Shown here one piece after another: positions 34,574 through 44,216 of a DNA stretch of 64,000 nt. The position numbers were made by a program, and so were the translations under genes. Origin of the DNA: Chitinophaga horti (GTDB lineage: Bacteria > Bacteroidota > Bacteroidia > Chitinophagales > Chitinophagaceae); NCBI RefSeq assembly GCF_022867795.2, contig NZ_CP107006.1, positions 4,464,001 to 4,528,000 of the forward strand, given 5' to 3'. The first letter of the stretch is position 1. Every line of letters starts with the position of its first letter. A model generated the notes under the pieces. It worked only from the letters and a program-made list of their open reading frames with translations, was not told the DNA's origin and made no database searches.

Positions 34574-35617
34574 TTACCTCCTACCCACCACGCTCGACTC
34601 CTTATACAACGCAGGCGTCGTATCCGTCACCTTCTTAAACGCCGCATAAAACGTCGACTTCGAATTATAACCCACTTCGTACCCAATGGCCTCGAATGTC
34701 AGCCGGTCGTTAGTCGCGATCAGCCGGCACGCCTCCCGTACCCTATACTCGTTCGTATAAGTAGCGAAGCTTTTACCCAAATTATCATTCAACAACTGCG
34801 ACAACTGGTGGGCCGATATATTGATCCGTGCTGCCAGCGTGGCCAGGCTCAGCGCGGGGTCTTTATACAATTGCTGCTCCCCCATCACGCGTTCCAGCTG
34901 CTGCAACCAGCGTTGTGCGTCAGGATCACCGATCTTCTTCTTTTCCGCTTTAGCGACCGACGTTACCGCGAACCGGTGGCGCGAAAAGGCTAGTGTTACA
35001 TAAAACAATACCGAAAACGACAAGGGAGAAATAATGTAAAAACCAGGTGCTACCCTCAGCAGGCTTAACATGTACGCCGTAAACACCAGGACACTGCTGG
35101 CGAACAGCACCAGCAAAAACCTGCCTGGGCCTGTGCCCCAATGCAGCCGCTGCCGGTGTATCGCTACCAACACCATCGTAGCAGCTACGTATAATGCCCA
35201 CTGCCCGTAAATGATCCATACCAGGTATTGGTTCCATATATCGGGTGTTGCTCTGTAAGGGAAAATGATGCCCGTAACCACAACAGCCGCCAGCTGCAAA
35301 CCCCAGCTCCACTTCCAGGAAGCAGGCATGCGGGTGATATTACTGAACGTCGCGCAAAAGAAATGATAGAGTGCCGGGCCGATGAAGAAACAAGCGGAAA
35401 GACCGATTTGCAGGTACAGCCGGCAAAGCTGGGGATTAAAAAACAGGAACACCGACTTGGCTACCCGAATGCCAAATGCAAGCAGTAACAAACCGAGGAA
35501 AATGGCTGGCAGACCACCCTTTTTCTTCCAGGAAAAAAGCAGGTAGGTGCCTGCGGCGATGGCGTTAACGGCACCGATGCCGCTGATAAGAAAGAGTGTT
35601 TGCTGGCCGAGGTTCAA
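34574..35617 (-). CDS. Membrane-bound AraC-family transcriptional regulator
   Basis: A 347-residue regulator with about seven hydrophobic segments in its first 220 residues (for example LFLISGIGAVNAIAAGTYLL and LSACFFIGPALYHFF) and a C-terminal AraC-type double helix-turn-helix (LSLATLAARINISAHQLSQL then FEAIGYEVGYNSKSTFYAAF). Such proteins probably sense a ligand or stress in the membrane. No ATG precedes the first helix; the frame further upstream runs through the tonB terminator, so I chose the TTG at 35615-35617. The barrel gene 111 bp downstream is the likely target. Confidence 0.82.
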   Translation of the reverse strand: MNLGQQTLFLISGIGAVNAIAAGTYLLFSWKKKGGLPAIFLGLLLLAFGIRVAKSVFLFFNPQLCRLYLQIGLSACFFIGPALYHFFCATFSNITRMPASWKWSWGLQLAAVVVTGIIFPYRATPDIWNQYLVWIIYGQWALYVAATMVLVAIHRQRLHWGTGPGRFLLVLFASSVLVFTAYMLSLLRVAPGFYIISPLSFSVLFYVTLAFSRHRFAVTSVAKAEKKKIGDPDAQRWLQQLERVMGEQQLYKDPALSLATLAARINISAHQLSQLLNDNLGKSFATYTNEYRVREACRLIATNDRLTFEAIGYEVGYNSKSTFYAAFKKVTDTTPALYKESSVVGRR

Positions 35618-35650
35618 AGGATGACGGGTTTTACTACCGAAATATAAGCA

Positions 35651-35684
35651 AAAAAAAACCTCACCGTTGTTAAGCGGTGAGGTT
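35651..35684 (-). terminator. Rho-independent terminator of the tonB operon
   Basis: A perfect 10-bp stem, AACCTCACCG (35657-35666) with CGGTGAGGTT (35675-35684), loop of 8 nt, followed by a run of T on the minus strand. It lies 22 bp past the tonB stop. Confidence 0.9.
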
Positions 35685-35705
35685 TTATATCTCTTTAAGC
35701 GTGTA

Positions 35706-36545
35706 CTACTCTTGCAAAGTAAAGCGGATCGGCAGGTTAAACTGTACAGATACCTGGCGGCCGTTCTGTTTACCTGGTTTCCATTTAGGCATACCACGTA
35801 CTACACGAATAGCTTCTTCTTCCAGGCCGCCACCTTTTGCGGCACCTACAGTTTTAACGTCCTTGATGTTACCTTCAGAATCCACTACGAAGGTTACGAA
35901 TACGGTACCGGAGATACCATTTTCAGTAGCCACGTGAGGGTAGCGGATGTTTTTGCTGAGGTACTTGTTAAGGGCTTCTTCACCACCTGGGAAGGTCGGT
36001 GGTTGCTCTACGAAGGTAAAGATCTCTTCTTTCGGAGGAGGAGGTGGAGCTTCTACTACACCAGTACCTTTACTGTCGCTTAACAATCCCGGATCTACAC
36101 CATTAACATCACCTTCAACAGTTTTAGTGCTTACGGCTTTGTCTTTGATTTCTTCCATTTTTGGTGGTTCTTCCTCTGCACGCACTTCCTCATCCTTTTT
36201 AATTACAGGAGGAGTAAACTGCACCGTAGGTTTTACGGGTGGTGGTGGTGCGGGAGGAGGTGGAGGTGGCGGAGGTGTTTTTGGATCCTCAGGTGGGATA
36301 TCCAGGTCCTCCAGCTTAATCTCCTCAACCTTCGGCTTTTTGCTTTCGTTGGGATCGGCTGCGTTCAGATTACTATAGATCAGGTAGCTGCCGAAAATCA
36401 ACAAAGCCATCGACGCGGTTCCAATGATGGAATTCCGCACGCGCTTTTCATACTGCCTTCTCAGGTCGTATGCACCGTATTCCTTGTTCCTCTGTTCGAA
36501 GAGGATATCAAGAAAGTCGGACTTTAAGATCTTAGCTGAATCCAT
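35706..36545 (-). CDS. tonB: Energy transducer TonB
   Basis: A 279-residue TonB that passes inner-membrane proton-motive force to outer-membrane receptors. It has a cytoplasmic start with the Bacteroidota EYGAYDLRRQYEKR segment, one membrane helix (about 40-58), a periplasmic Pro/Glu-rich arm with a run of eight Pro, a second PPPPP stretch, and the C-terminal TonB domain (about 190-279: PTFPGGEEALNKYLSKNIRYP, then GTVFVTFVVDSEGNI and MPKWKPGKQNGR). It is the last gene of the exbB-exbD-exbD-tonB operon and is followed by a strong terminator. Confidence 0.95.
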   Translation of the reverse strand: MDSAKILKSDFLDILFEQRNKEYGAYDLRRQYEKRVRNSIIGTASMALLIFGSYLIYSNLNAADPNESKKPKVEEIKLEDLDIPPEDPKTPPPPPPPPAPPPPVKPTVQFTPPVIKKDEEVRAEEEPPKMEEIKDKAVSTKTVEGDVNGVDPGLLSDSKGTGVVEAPPPPPKEEIFTFVEQPPTFPGGEEALNKYLSKNIRYPHVATENGISGTVFVTFVVDSEGNIKDVKTVGAAKGGGLEEEAIRVVRGMPKWKPGKQNGRQVSVQFNLPIRFTLQE

Positions 36546-36581
36546 TGCTTGTTAATTTATGGATGCAAAATAAATTGCTGA

Positions 36582-37172
36582 TTAGTTAATGCCGTTTGCG
36601 CTCTCGGTAGATTTGATCCAGGTTTTATCCTGGTCAGTGATTTCCACGGTTGCGTATTTCTGAATGCGGTTGATCGCCATTTCATCGATGATATCCACGA
36701 AATTTTGATAAGTCGCACCGTCATCGGCCTTGATCATTACTACTACGTCCTCCGGTTGCCCTTTGGCGTTACGCAGTTGCGCTACCTGGTCTCTTTTGTT
36801 GATGATCACATCGCGGATACCACCTTTGTTTGCAAAAGAGGTCGCCTTAAAAAAGTCAGGATTTGCAGATGCGTTCGGGTCTTGTGCAAGACCTTCGTAG
36901 TAATACACCTGGTTCTTTTTGCCAAGCAGAATGGTGAGGGCGGTACTTTCTTTTACCTTGTTCTTTTCCTCCTCATTCTCTGTATCCTTGGGCATTACCA
37001 GGTCCATTGTTTTTGGCTTCGCCATAGTGGTGGTGAGCATGAAGAAGGTGATCAGGAGAAATCCCAAATCCACCATCGGAGTCATGTCCACACGGGTAGA
37101 GAGCTTCTTCGATTTCGTTCCGCCGTGTTTCCCTTTCTTACCGCCACTACTGCTGGTATCCATTTCAGCCAT
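36582..37172 (-). CDS. exbD: Biopolymer transporter ExbD (second copy)
   Basis: A 196-residue ExbD. A basic N terminus (Lys/Gly/Ser-rich, about 1-25) precedes the single membrane helix DMTPMVDLGFLLITFFML, which carries the protonatable Asp of the DxTPMVDxxF motif. The periplasmic domain (about 50-196) is larger than in proteobacterial ExbD and includes a charged EEEKNKVKES linker. It works with ExbB and TonB to harvest the proton gradient. It lies between the first exbD copy and tonB with short gaps. Confidence 0.93.
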   Translation of the reverse strand: MAEMDTSSSGGKKGKHGGTKSKKLSTRVDMTPMVDLGFLLITFFMLTTTMAKPKTMDLVMPKDTENEEEKNKVKESTALTILLGKKNQVYYYEGLAQDPNASANPDFFKATSFANKGGIRDVIINKRDQVAQLRNAKGQPEDVVVMIKADDGATYQNFVDIIDEMAINRIQKYATVEITDQDKTWIKSTESANGIN

Positions 37173-37230
37173 GGTAACTTCGTTTTTTGGTTTTGTAAAT
37201 GACCGTTAACCCGTCCCGGTTAACCAGTTA

Positions 37231-37887
37231 TTATTTAGCGTTCTCTTTCTGGTACAATGCTGCAGCAGAACCTACCGGCGCCGCTTCCAGGTTAGTTACC
37301 AGGTTCAGCTTCTGGATCTTTTTGTCCTTAAAGGTATCCAGCACTTTCTTAATTACCGGGTAAGGCGTTTGGTTATCGGCCTTAATACAGTATTTAAGTG
37401 CGCCAGCCTTTACGCCGATCGTCGCCTGGGCGGTTCTGCCATACTCCAGCCAAACACCGAGTTCGTTGTTGGCAGAGTCGATAGGAATACCCTTCTGGAA
37501 AGATTTGCGCTCGTCAGGACCCATTTCCAACACCTTCTTGAGATCTTTCAACTCAGCACCAAAGCTGGAACCAAGTGTAAAGTTCGCGATATCGTTAGGT
37601 GAAAGACCCAGTTTATAGCTTTCGTTCAGATCTGAGATCAGCTTTTGCCTTTTCGGCTGGCCGTCCATGCTGAAAAACACTCTGCCGTCTTTATCCACTG
37701 TGACCAGGATCACATCAGAATCAGGCAACAACGAGTTGTTGATAGATGACGGAGTTACCACCACCACCGGCTCATCCGGCTTAAACTTGGTAGCCAGCAT
37801 GAAAAACGTCAAAAGCAGGAAGGCCACATCACACATCGCTGTCATGTCAATAGCGGTGCTCTTCCTCGGCATTTTAATTTTTGGCAT
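37231..37887 (-). CDS. exbD: Biopolymer transporter ExbD (first copy)
   Basis: A 218-residue ExbD with a short basic N terminus and the membrane helix DMTAMCDVAFLLLTFFMLA, again with the key Asp. The periplasmic domain is long and contains VTVDKDGRVFFSMDGQ. Two different ExbD proteins encoded in tandem is normal in Bacteroidota; this one is closest to exbB, with a 73-bp gap. Confidence 0.93.
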   Translation of the reverse strand: MPKIKMPRKSTAIDMTAMCDVAFLLLTFFMLATKFKPDEPVVVVTPSSINNSLLPDSDVILVTVDKDGRVFFSMDGQPKRQKLISDLNESYKLGLSPNDIANFTLGSSFGAELKDLKKVLEMGPDERKSFQKGIPIDSANNELGVWLEYGRTAQATIGVKAGALKYCIKADNQTPYPVIKKVLDTFKDKKIQKLNLVTNLEAAPVGSAAALYQKENAK

Positions 37888-37960
37888 GTTACTCCTTTTT
37901 GTTGGTTACTTTAATATAGATTCAAAACCGCACAGATTCCACACAAAATTTCCTAAAAAA

Positions 37961-38815
37961 TTATTTGTGGTTAGCTGCAAAGCTCTGAGTTAAAGTAAAG
38001 CCAGACTCGTCAATAGCATAAGTGATGCTATCGATATTGGTAGTAAAGTAGTTATACATGATGATCGCGATCGCAGAAGTACCGATACCCAGTGCAGTGT
38101 TGATCAGGGCCTCAGAGATACCCAATGCCAGTGCAGAAGAATCAGGAGCACCTGAGTTAGACATCGCAGAGAACGCCTTGATCATACCAAGTACCGTACC
38201 GAACAGACCCAACAGGGTTGCTACTGATGCGATAGTAGACAGGAACACGAGGTTTTTCTCCATCATTGGCAGTTCCAGGGAAGTAGTTTCTTCGATTTCG
38301 TTCTTAATGTTCAGGATTTTCTGATCAGTATCCAACTCAGTGTTGGTGATCATTTCTTTGTACTTTTTCAGACCAGCTTTCAGTACGTTACCTACAGAAC
38401 CTTTCTGCTTGTCACACTCAGCCAAAGCTGCGTCAACGTTTTTGTTAGCCAGGTGGTACTGAACTTTTCTTACCAGCTCAGCGCCGCTGAATTTACCTTT
38501 CGCTTTAGACAGATACAGGAAACGCTCGATAACGAATGTAACGCAGATCAGCAGTACGGAAATCAGAACAGGTACTACGATACCACCTTTGTGGATAGTA
38601 CCAAACCATTTACCAATACCTTCTGATACCGGGTGGTTGTTCGGATCGCCACCTTCAAAGTTCGCACCATTACCCAACACGAAAGAATAAAAACAAGCAC
38701 CTATCACAATGCAGATCGGCACAGCCAACACGGCAAACAGGTTAGAAGACTTCTTAGGTTGATGAGAGGATGTTTTCGCAGTAGCTGCAGTCACAGTTGT
38801 TTTAGTCTCAGCCAT
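37961..38815 (-). CDS. exbB: MotA/TolQ/ExbB proton channel protein
   Basis: A 284-residue inner-membrane proton-channel subunit. Membrane helices are at about 25-48, 78-100, 170-196 (LVFLSTIASVATLLGLFGTV) and 225-250. The LGLFGTVLGMIKAF segment with the following pore helix is diagnostic of the ExbB/TolQ family. A Thr/Ser/Lys-rich N terminus precedes the first helix. It heads the exbB-exbD-exbD-tonB operon and has the best-matching promoter in the window. Confidence 0.93.
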   Translation of the reverse strand: MAETKTTVTAATAKTSSHQPKKSSNLFAVLAVPICIVIGACFYSFVLGNGANFEGGDPNNHPVSEGIGKWFGTIHKGGIVVPVLISVLLICVTFVIERFLYLSKAKGKFSGAELVRKVQYHLANKNVDAALAECDKQKGSVGNVLKAGLKKYKEMITNTELDTDQKILNIKNEIEETTSLELPMMEKNLVFLSTIASVATLLGLFGTVLGMIKAFSAMSNSGAPDSSALALGISEALINTALGIGTSAIAIIMYNYFTTNIDSITYAIDESGFTLTQSFAANHK

Positions 38816-38885
38816 GTTGATTGAATTTTAGTGTTAAAAATTAAACTGTTTGTTTGTTAGTAATTAATTAAAAATCAGTGATTCG

Positions 38886-38915
38886 CAAAGTTATACGGTT
38901 ACCCTAAAAAAACAA
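38886..38915 (-). promoter_or_regulatory. Promoter of the exbB-exbD-exbD-tonB operon
   Basis: On the minus strand TTG (38913-38915), exactly 19 bp, then TAACTTTG (38886-38893). Both elements match the Bacteroidota housekeeping consensus without mismatch. The exbB ATG is 70 bp downstream. Confidence 0.75.
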
Positions 38916-39511
38916 GTGCAGCCCAAAAAATCTCCCAAAATTTAACTCACCGTCGAAAGCCCCGCCAGCAGGGCATTTCATTCACTTACACAATTTTTAT
39001 GAGCAACACTTAGTATTAATACAATATATACGGTAACCTGCCCTCCTTCGGGTACCCATCAATTTCCATGACGTAGGAATCGATTGATAATTTTCAAAGT
39101 TGGACGCACAATTTAAGAAAAATCTTAAATGTTCCAACAGAAATTTTGTTTTTCCCAATTTTCCTTGTTTTTCCTCCTAATCGCCCGTCCCGCCTGCAAA
39201 GTATACATTTTATCTACCGCCTCACGTACCCCACTCATCCTTAAAAATGTCATTTTGACCTTTTTTCACCCGGTCCTTTGCCCGGTTTTTACCTCTGCAC
39301 TTATATATAGTTGCTTATACAACCATTTTCCATAAACTCCGCCGCCCTTTTTTTCCATTCTTAACCCGTTTTGATACGTTTATGGAATTTCCCGATAAGT
39401 TAACGCTTTATCCCGTTATTTGCATCCGGCTTTCGCCCAACCATTATAATTGTGCTATGCCTATTCCATCAACTATCAGTAAATCAAACAATCATTAATA
39501 CCATTTTACAC
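38916..39511. other. Divergent intergenic region, no gene seen
   Basis: About 600 bp, AT-rich and pyrimidine-skewed on the plus strand (long T and C runs near 39130-39360). Short open frames here are low complexity and have no family resemblance. It should hold the promoter of the metalloprotease gene, but no full TTG-N19-TAnnTTTG match was found on the plus strand. Confidence 0.4.
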
Positions 39512-42106
39512 ATGCATTTACAGGGCAAATTTGTGAAGGCCGTAACCGGTATTATATGCGCTACCTGCATATTTACCGCGAATGCCGACGCACAACGCAA
39601 AAAGAAAAAAGATCAACCAAGCCAGGCACCGGCCCAATCGGCCCCGCGCAGGGACACTACCGCCAGACCCATGACCGGCCCCGGCAATGCCGGCGCTCCT
39701 CCTAAAGCCGCTCCTAAAAAGTTCAGCGACTTCGTTACCGCTAAAGCGGTAGCCGACTCCGGTTTGTTCAATATCTACAAACAGGACGACCGTTTCATGT
39801 TCGAAATCCCTGACGCGCTCCTCGGCCGCGACATCCTCGTAGTGAACAGGATCACCAAAGCCTCTGCCGACATGCGCGCAGGCATGAGCGGTTATGCAGG
39901 CGACCAGATCAACGAAAACGTGATCCGCTTCGAGAAAGGCCCTAACAACAGGATCTTCCTCAAAAACATCTCTTTCTCCGAAAGGTCTAAGGATACTTCT
40001 ATGCCGATGTACAACGCGGTAATGAACTCTAACCTGCAGCCAATCGTTGCTTCTTTCGATATCAAAGCCTTTTCAAAAGGTAACAACGGTAGCGTAATCG
40101 ACCTAACCGAGTACATCGCCGGCGATAACGACATCCTGTTCTTCGACAGTCGTACCAAATCGTCGCTCCGCCTCGGTGGTGCACAGCCCGACAAATCTTA
40201 TATCGTGGACGTAAAATCGTACCCGATGAATACCGAGATCAGAACGGTGAAAACGTACAGCAAATCCGGCGGTGGCGGTCAAATGCCCGGCATGCCTTCT
40301 CCAGGTGGTGGCGGCAACGCTACGGTGGAACTGAACAGCTCTATCGTACTGCTGCCTGCTAAGCCTATGCAGCCCCGTTACTTCGATCCGCGCGTAGGTT
40401 ACTTCGCTACAGGTTACACCGACTTCGACGCGAACCAGCAAGGCGTTAAAAAAATCGGCATGATTACCCGCTGGCGCCTCGAGCCTAAGGACGAAGACCG
40501 CGAGAAATGGCTGAAAGGCGAACTCGTGGAGCCTAAAAAACAAATCGTGTACTACATCGATCCGGCTACGCCTGTTAAATGGCGCAAATACCTGATCCTG
40601 GGTGTAAACGACTGGCAGGGTGCTTTCGAACAGGCTGGCTTCAAAAACGCGATCGTGGCTAAAATGGCCCCTACCCGTGCAGAAGATTCTACCTGGAGCC
40701 TCGAAGACGCACGCTACTCTGCGATCGTTTACAAACCTTCCGATATTCCTAACGCCAGCGGCCCGCACGTACACGATCCCCGCTCCGGCGAAATCATCGA
40801 AACGCACATCAACTGGTACCACAACGTAATGCACCTGCTGCGCAACTGGTACCTCGTACAATGTGCTCCAAACGATCCCCGCGCACGTACTATGCAGTTC
40901 GACGATGAACTGATGGGCGACCTGATTCGCTTTGTATCCAGCCACGAGGTGGGTCACACGCTGGGCCTGCGTCACAACTTCGGTTCCAGCTCGGCCTTCC
41001 CGGTAGAGAAACTGCGTGATAAAGAATGGGTGAAAGCCAATGGCCACGCTCCTTCTATCATGGACTACGCCCGCTTTAACTACGTAGCACAGCCTGGCGA
41101 CGGTATGACCGGCTCCGACCTGTACCCACGCATCAACTTTTATGATAAATGGGCAATCGAGTGGGGTTACAAAAATGTACCCGGCGCTAAATCTGCAGAC
41201 GAAGAAACGCCTATCCTGAACCAGTGGGTAATCAACAGGATGAAGGATAAAAAATATTGGTTCGGTACAGAAAGCAATCCCGATGATCCACGCTCCCAGA
41301 ACGAAGACCTGGGCGACAACGCGATGAAAGCGGGTGCATACGGTATCAAAAACCTGCAGCGCATCATCCCTAACCTTATTACCTGGACTAAAACGCCAAC
41401 AGAAGGTTATGCGGATCTGAATGAAGTATACGGCGAAGTAGTAGGCCAGTTCTACCGCTACATGGGCCATGCGGCTAAAAACATCGGTGGCATCTACGAA
41501 ACACCTAAAACTTCCGACCAGGAAGGTGCCGTGTACGAAATCGTACCGAAAGCTACGCAGAAAGAGGCAGTAGCCTTCCTGCAGGCGCAATTGTTCACCA
41601 CACCAAAATGGCTGATCAATACAGACATCCTGAGCCGCACTAACGGTAATGCGACCAGCATTATCCTGCAAAGGCAGGAGCTGATCCTGAACAGGATTAT
41701 GGGCACCAATACACTCACTAAACTGGTAAACGCACAGGCTAACTACGGCGCCAAAGCCTACCCGGTTGACGAGTACCTGTCCGACCTGAAACGTGGCATC
41801 TTTAAAGAAGTAGCTGCCGGTCAAAAGATCGACGTATTCCGTCGTAACCTGCAAAAGGCTTACGTGGAATCTGCGATCTCTATCATTAAGCCAGCGCCTG
41901 CGGCAAGCAGCAACCCGCTTTCGATGATGATGGGCGGTCCTGCTCCGGCTAACGCTGCAAAAAGCGACGTTGCCAGCGTAACCCGCGCTCACCTTGTTTC
42001 CCTGCGTAATGAACTGCGTGCTGGCGCCGGCAATGCCGATGCTATGAGCCGCTACCACATCCAGGACCTGGTGGAAAGAATCAACAACACCCTCGATCCT
42101 AAATAA
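39512..42106 (+). CDS. Secreted zinc-dependent metalloprotease (DUF5117/DUF4953 type)
   Basis: An 864-residue exported protease. The ATG at 39512 starts a signal peptide ending ANADAQ; an in-frame GTG at 39452 would add 20 residues without sense. A Pro/Ala/Gln-rich linker follows. An N-terminal DUF5117-like region leads to the catalytic domain with the zinc motif HEVGHTLGLRHNF near residue 490 and a downstream PSIMDYARFNYVAQPGD Met-turn region, as in metzincins. The C-terminal part matches the DUF4953 region. Its role is probably degradation of extracellular or periplasmic protein. The gene stands alone, ending at a strong terminator. Confidence 0.9.
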   Translation: MHLQGKFVKAVTGIICATCIFTANADAQRKKKKDQPSQAPAQSAPRRDTTARPMTGPGNAGAPPKAAPKKFSDFVTAKAVADSGLFNIYKQDDRFMFEIPDALLGRDILVVNRITKASADMRAGMSGYAGDQINENVIRFEKGPNNRIFLKNISFSERSKDTSMPMYNAVMNSNLQPIVASFDIKAFSKGNNGSVIDLTEYIAGDNDILFFDSRTKSSLRLGGAQPDKSYIVDVKSYPMNTEIRTVKTYSKSGGGGQMPGMPSPGGGGNATVELNSSIVLLPAKPMQPRYFDPRVGYFATGYTDFDANQQGVKKIGMITRWRLEPKDEDREKWLKGELVEPKKQIVYYIDPATPVKWRKYLILGVNDWQGAFEQAGFKNAIVAKMAPTRAEDSTWSLEDARYSAIVYKPSDIPNASGPHVHDPRSGEIIETHINWYHNVMHLLRNWYLVQCAPNDPRARTMQFDDELMGDLIRFVSSHEVGHTLGLRHNFGSSSAFPVEKLRDKEWVKANGHAPSIMDYARFNYVAQPGDGMTGSDLYPRINFYDKWAIEWGYKNVPGAKSADEETPILNQWVINRMKDKKYWFGTESNPDDPRSQNEDLGDNAMKAGAYGIKNLQRIIPNLITWTKTPTEGYADLNEVYGEVVGQFYRYMGHAAKNIGGIYETPKTSDQEGAVYEIVPKATQKEAVAFLQAQLFTTPKWLINTDILSRTNGNATSIILQRQELILNRIMGTNTLTKLVNAQANYGAKAYPVDEYLSDLKRGIFKEVAAGQKIDVFRRNLQKAYVESAISIIKPAPAASSNPLSMMMGGPAPANAAKSDVASVTRAHLVSLRNELRAGAGNADAMSRYHIQDLVERINNTLDPK

Positions 42107-42131
42107 GATCGTTCGGCTAACTTATACGAAA

Positions 42132-42162
42132 ATCCCCGGTCGCTTTTGGCCGGGGATTTTTT
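42132..42162 (+). terminator. Rho-independent terminator of the metalloprotease gene
   Basis: Stem ATCCCCGG (42132-42139) with CCGGGGAT (42150-42157), 10-nt loop, followed by TTTTT. Confidence 0.9.
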
Positions 42163-42228
42163 ATGCATTTAATCCTCTTTTTTCCTCTCTTCAGCCCCCG
42201 TTGTGTCACTCTCTTCAACGGCAGCGCG

Positions 42229-43095
42229 CTATCCCCTGAACCGGTACTTACATGGCGCTATCATAATACTAAAGTCCTTGCCCTTCGTATATTCTCCGTC
42301 CAGGTGTACATCCAGCGGCGCGGGGGATGAAATACGGATGCCGCGGGTGCGTACTTTCGATATAAAGGGAACGCCTTCATGTTCGCCGCGCCTTACCTTA
42401 TGCAGGTTAAACAGGCGGTCGCGCAGGGTAATTTCGCGGATGAATACTACGTCCAGCATTGCGTCGGCCATATCTGCATCGGGTGCCACCTGGAAGCCAC
42501 CGCCGTACGACGATCCGTTGGCGATGGCTATCATAAAGTAATAGCCGTTAAAGGCACCGTTATCGGTGGTAATACTCAGGTAGCGTTCTTTATACGAAAA
42601 CAACAGGGGCAACACCTTGGCATAATATGCGAGGCCGCCGGAAAACCAGCTGCCGTTCCGCATGGCCTTCACCACCCTCCCATCAAACCCAAGCCCTACG
42701 CCGTTTACAAAAATGCGGTCGTTGCAAATACCGGCGTCCAGCCAGCGCACCCTCCCTTCTATGGCAACACGTAATTGCTCTTCCACCCCCAGCCGCGCGC
42801 CCTGCAGGGCACAGGCGAAGTCGTTCCCCGTGCCGGAGCTGATCAGGCTGATGGGGATGATAATGTCGCCAAAATGATTAGCCACGTAGTTCATGGTGCC
42901 GTCGCCACCAATCACCAGCAAATCAGTGAACGTACTAAGGGAAGGCGGCAGGTCGTGGTCGAATATGGCGTACAGAATGCCTTGTTTCTCGAAGGTGGAA
43001 CATACCTTCTGAAGAATGCTGCGCATAGCACCTTTGCCGGCTCGTGCATTGCCGTATATAGCGAAATTTCGGGGAAGAGCGTCAGGTGTAAACAT
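42229..43095 (-). CDS. Diacylglycerol-kinase-family lipid kinase
   Basis: A 288-residue cytoplasmic kinase of the YegS/DagK/sphingosine-kinase fold, phosphorylating a lipid or long-chain alcohol with ATP. Landmarks: NFAIYGNARAGKGAM at the start, nucleotide-binding VIGGDGTMNYVAN near residue 63, ISSGTGNDFACAL near 84, and the C-terminal lid region VHLDGEYTKGKDFSI with the usual DGE motif. It diverges from the LacI-type regulator, with about 70 bp between starts. Confidence 0.92.
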   Translation of the reverse strand: MFTPDALPRNFAIYGNARAGKGAMRSILQKVCSTFEKQGILYAIFDHDLPPSLSTFTDLLVIGGDGTMNYVANHFGDIIIPISLISSGTGNDFACALQGARLGVEEQLRVAIEGRVRWLDAGICNDRIFVNGVGLGFDGRVVKAMRNGSWFSGGLAYYAKVLPLLFSYKERYLSITTDNGAFNGYYFMIAIANGSSYGGGFQVAPDADMADAMLDVVFIREITLRDRLFNLHKVRRGEHEGVPFISKVRTRGIRISSPAPLDVHLDGEYTKGKDFSIMIAPCKYRFRG

Positions 43096-43164
43096 GGGGA
43101 ACAGGGATGGTTACTAAAGTTAAGGATAAATTCATTAATATAGCTGCCGATTCAAGCTTCCAAT

Positions 43165-44196
43165 GTGAAAGAACGTAACAACACCAATAAGATCACGATC
43201 TACGACATCGCGAACGCACTAAGCCTTTCAGCTTCCACGGTATCGAGAGCATTGCAGAACAATCCCCTCATCAACGAGGAAACCAGGGAAAAGGTGCAGC
43301 AAATGGCCACAGAAATGGGCTATGTACCTAACTGGATCGCCTCCAGCCTCCGAAAAAAGCGGTCCAATATCATTGGCCTCATTGTGCCCCGTACCTCCAT
43401 GTACTTCCAATCTACCGCCATCAGCGGCATCCAGCACGAAGCCCACAAATACGGCTTCAGTATTGTGATTGGCCAGTCGGACGAAACGGTGGCAATGGAA
43501 AAAGAACTGGTGCATACTTTTTACTCCCTGCGCGTAGACGGACTGCTCGCCGTATCGTCGATGTTCACCACGAACTTCGACCACTTCAATCCCTTTATCA
43601 AAAACAATATTCCGCTCGTGTTCTACGACCGCGTGCCGGAGGATTTTGCGGGGTACACCATTACCGGCGACGACTTCAAAGGCGGTTTCCTGGCTACCGA
43701 GCACCTTATCGAACAAGGGTGTAAACGTATTGCTCACTTCTCGGGTCAGCTAACCTGTAACCTTTACCAGCAGCGCCTGGCGGGGTATAAAGCAGCGCTT
43801 GAAAAATACGACATCCCGTTCGATGAATCGCTGGTATATACGCATAACCTTACCCTGGACGCAGCCATCGAGGCAAGTGAACAAATGTTATCAGGTCCAC
43901 AATTGCCTGACGGATTATTTTCCGCCAATGACATGTCGGCCGTTGGTTTTATACAGGAAGCCCGCCGCCGTAACATTGCCGTGCCCGAGCAGGTGAAAGT
44001 GGTAGGTTACTCGAACGACCTGTCGTCCCGCATTATCAGCCCCTCGCTTACCACGGTGGAGCAATCGGGTTACCGCATGGGCGAAAAGGCCATAGAAACG
44101 CTGGTACAGCTCATTAACAAGGACGAAAAGTCCAGGATAACGCAGCATTACGTATTTGAAGTAGAACTGATCAAACGCGACTCTACCCGGAAATAA
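43165..44196 (+). CDS. LacI-family transcriptional regulator
   Basis: A 343-residue sugar-type regulator. The N-terminal helix-turn-helix reads TIYDIANALSLSASTVSRAL, followed by the hinge helix (YVPNWIASSLRKKRSN) and a periplasmic-binding-protein-like ligand domain (about 65-330: IIGLIVPRTSMYF, GLFSANDMSAVGF, VVGYSNDLSSRIISPSLTTV). The start must be GTG at 43165: the ATG two bases before it runs into TGA. A CG-centred dyad lies 20 bp after its stop, before two paralogous lipoprotein genes, a likely target. The effector is unknown. Confidence 0.93.
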   Translation: MKERNNTNKITIYDIANALSLSASTVSRALQNNPLINEETREKVQQMATEMGYVPNWIASSLRKKRSNIIGLIVPRTSMYFQSTAISGIQHEAHKYGFSIVIGQSDETVAMEKELVHTFYSLRVDGLLAVSSMFTTNFDHFNPFIKNNIPLVFYDRVPEDFAGYTITGDDFKGGFLATEHLIEQGCKRIAHFSGQLTCNLYQQRLAGYKAALEKYDIPFDESLVYTHNLTLDAAIEASEQMLSGPQLPDGLFSANDMSAVGFIQEARRRNIAVPEQVKVVGYSNDLSSRIISPSLTTVEQSGYRMGEKAIETLVQLINKDEKSRITQHYVFEVELIKRDSTRK

Positions 44197-44216
44197 AACC
44201 GGCAACTGTAACATTT

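Noticed and set aside
39129..39335. A 68-codon frame in the gap before the metalloprotease
   Set aside because: Phe/Leu-rich low-complexity translation from a pyrimidine-rich tract, with no family pattern or promoter.
40103..42058. A 651-codon open frame opposite the metalloprotease gene
   Set aside because: It has no signal peptide or domain sense, and the opposite strand encodes a full family match with zinc motif and terminator. It is a shadow of codon usage.
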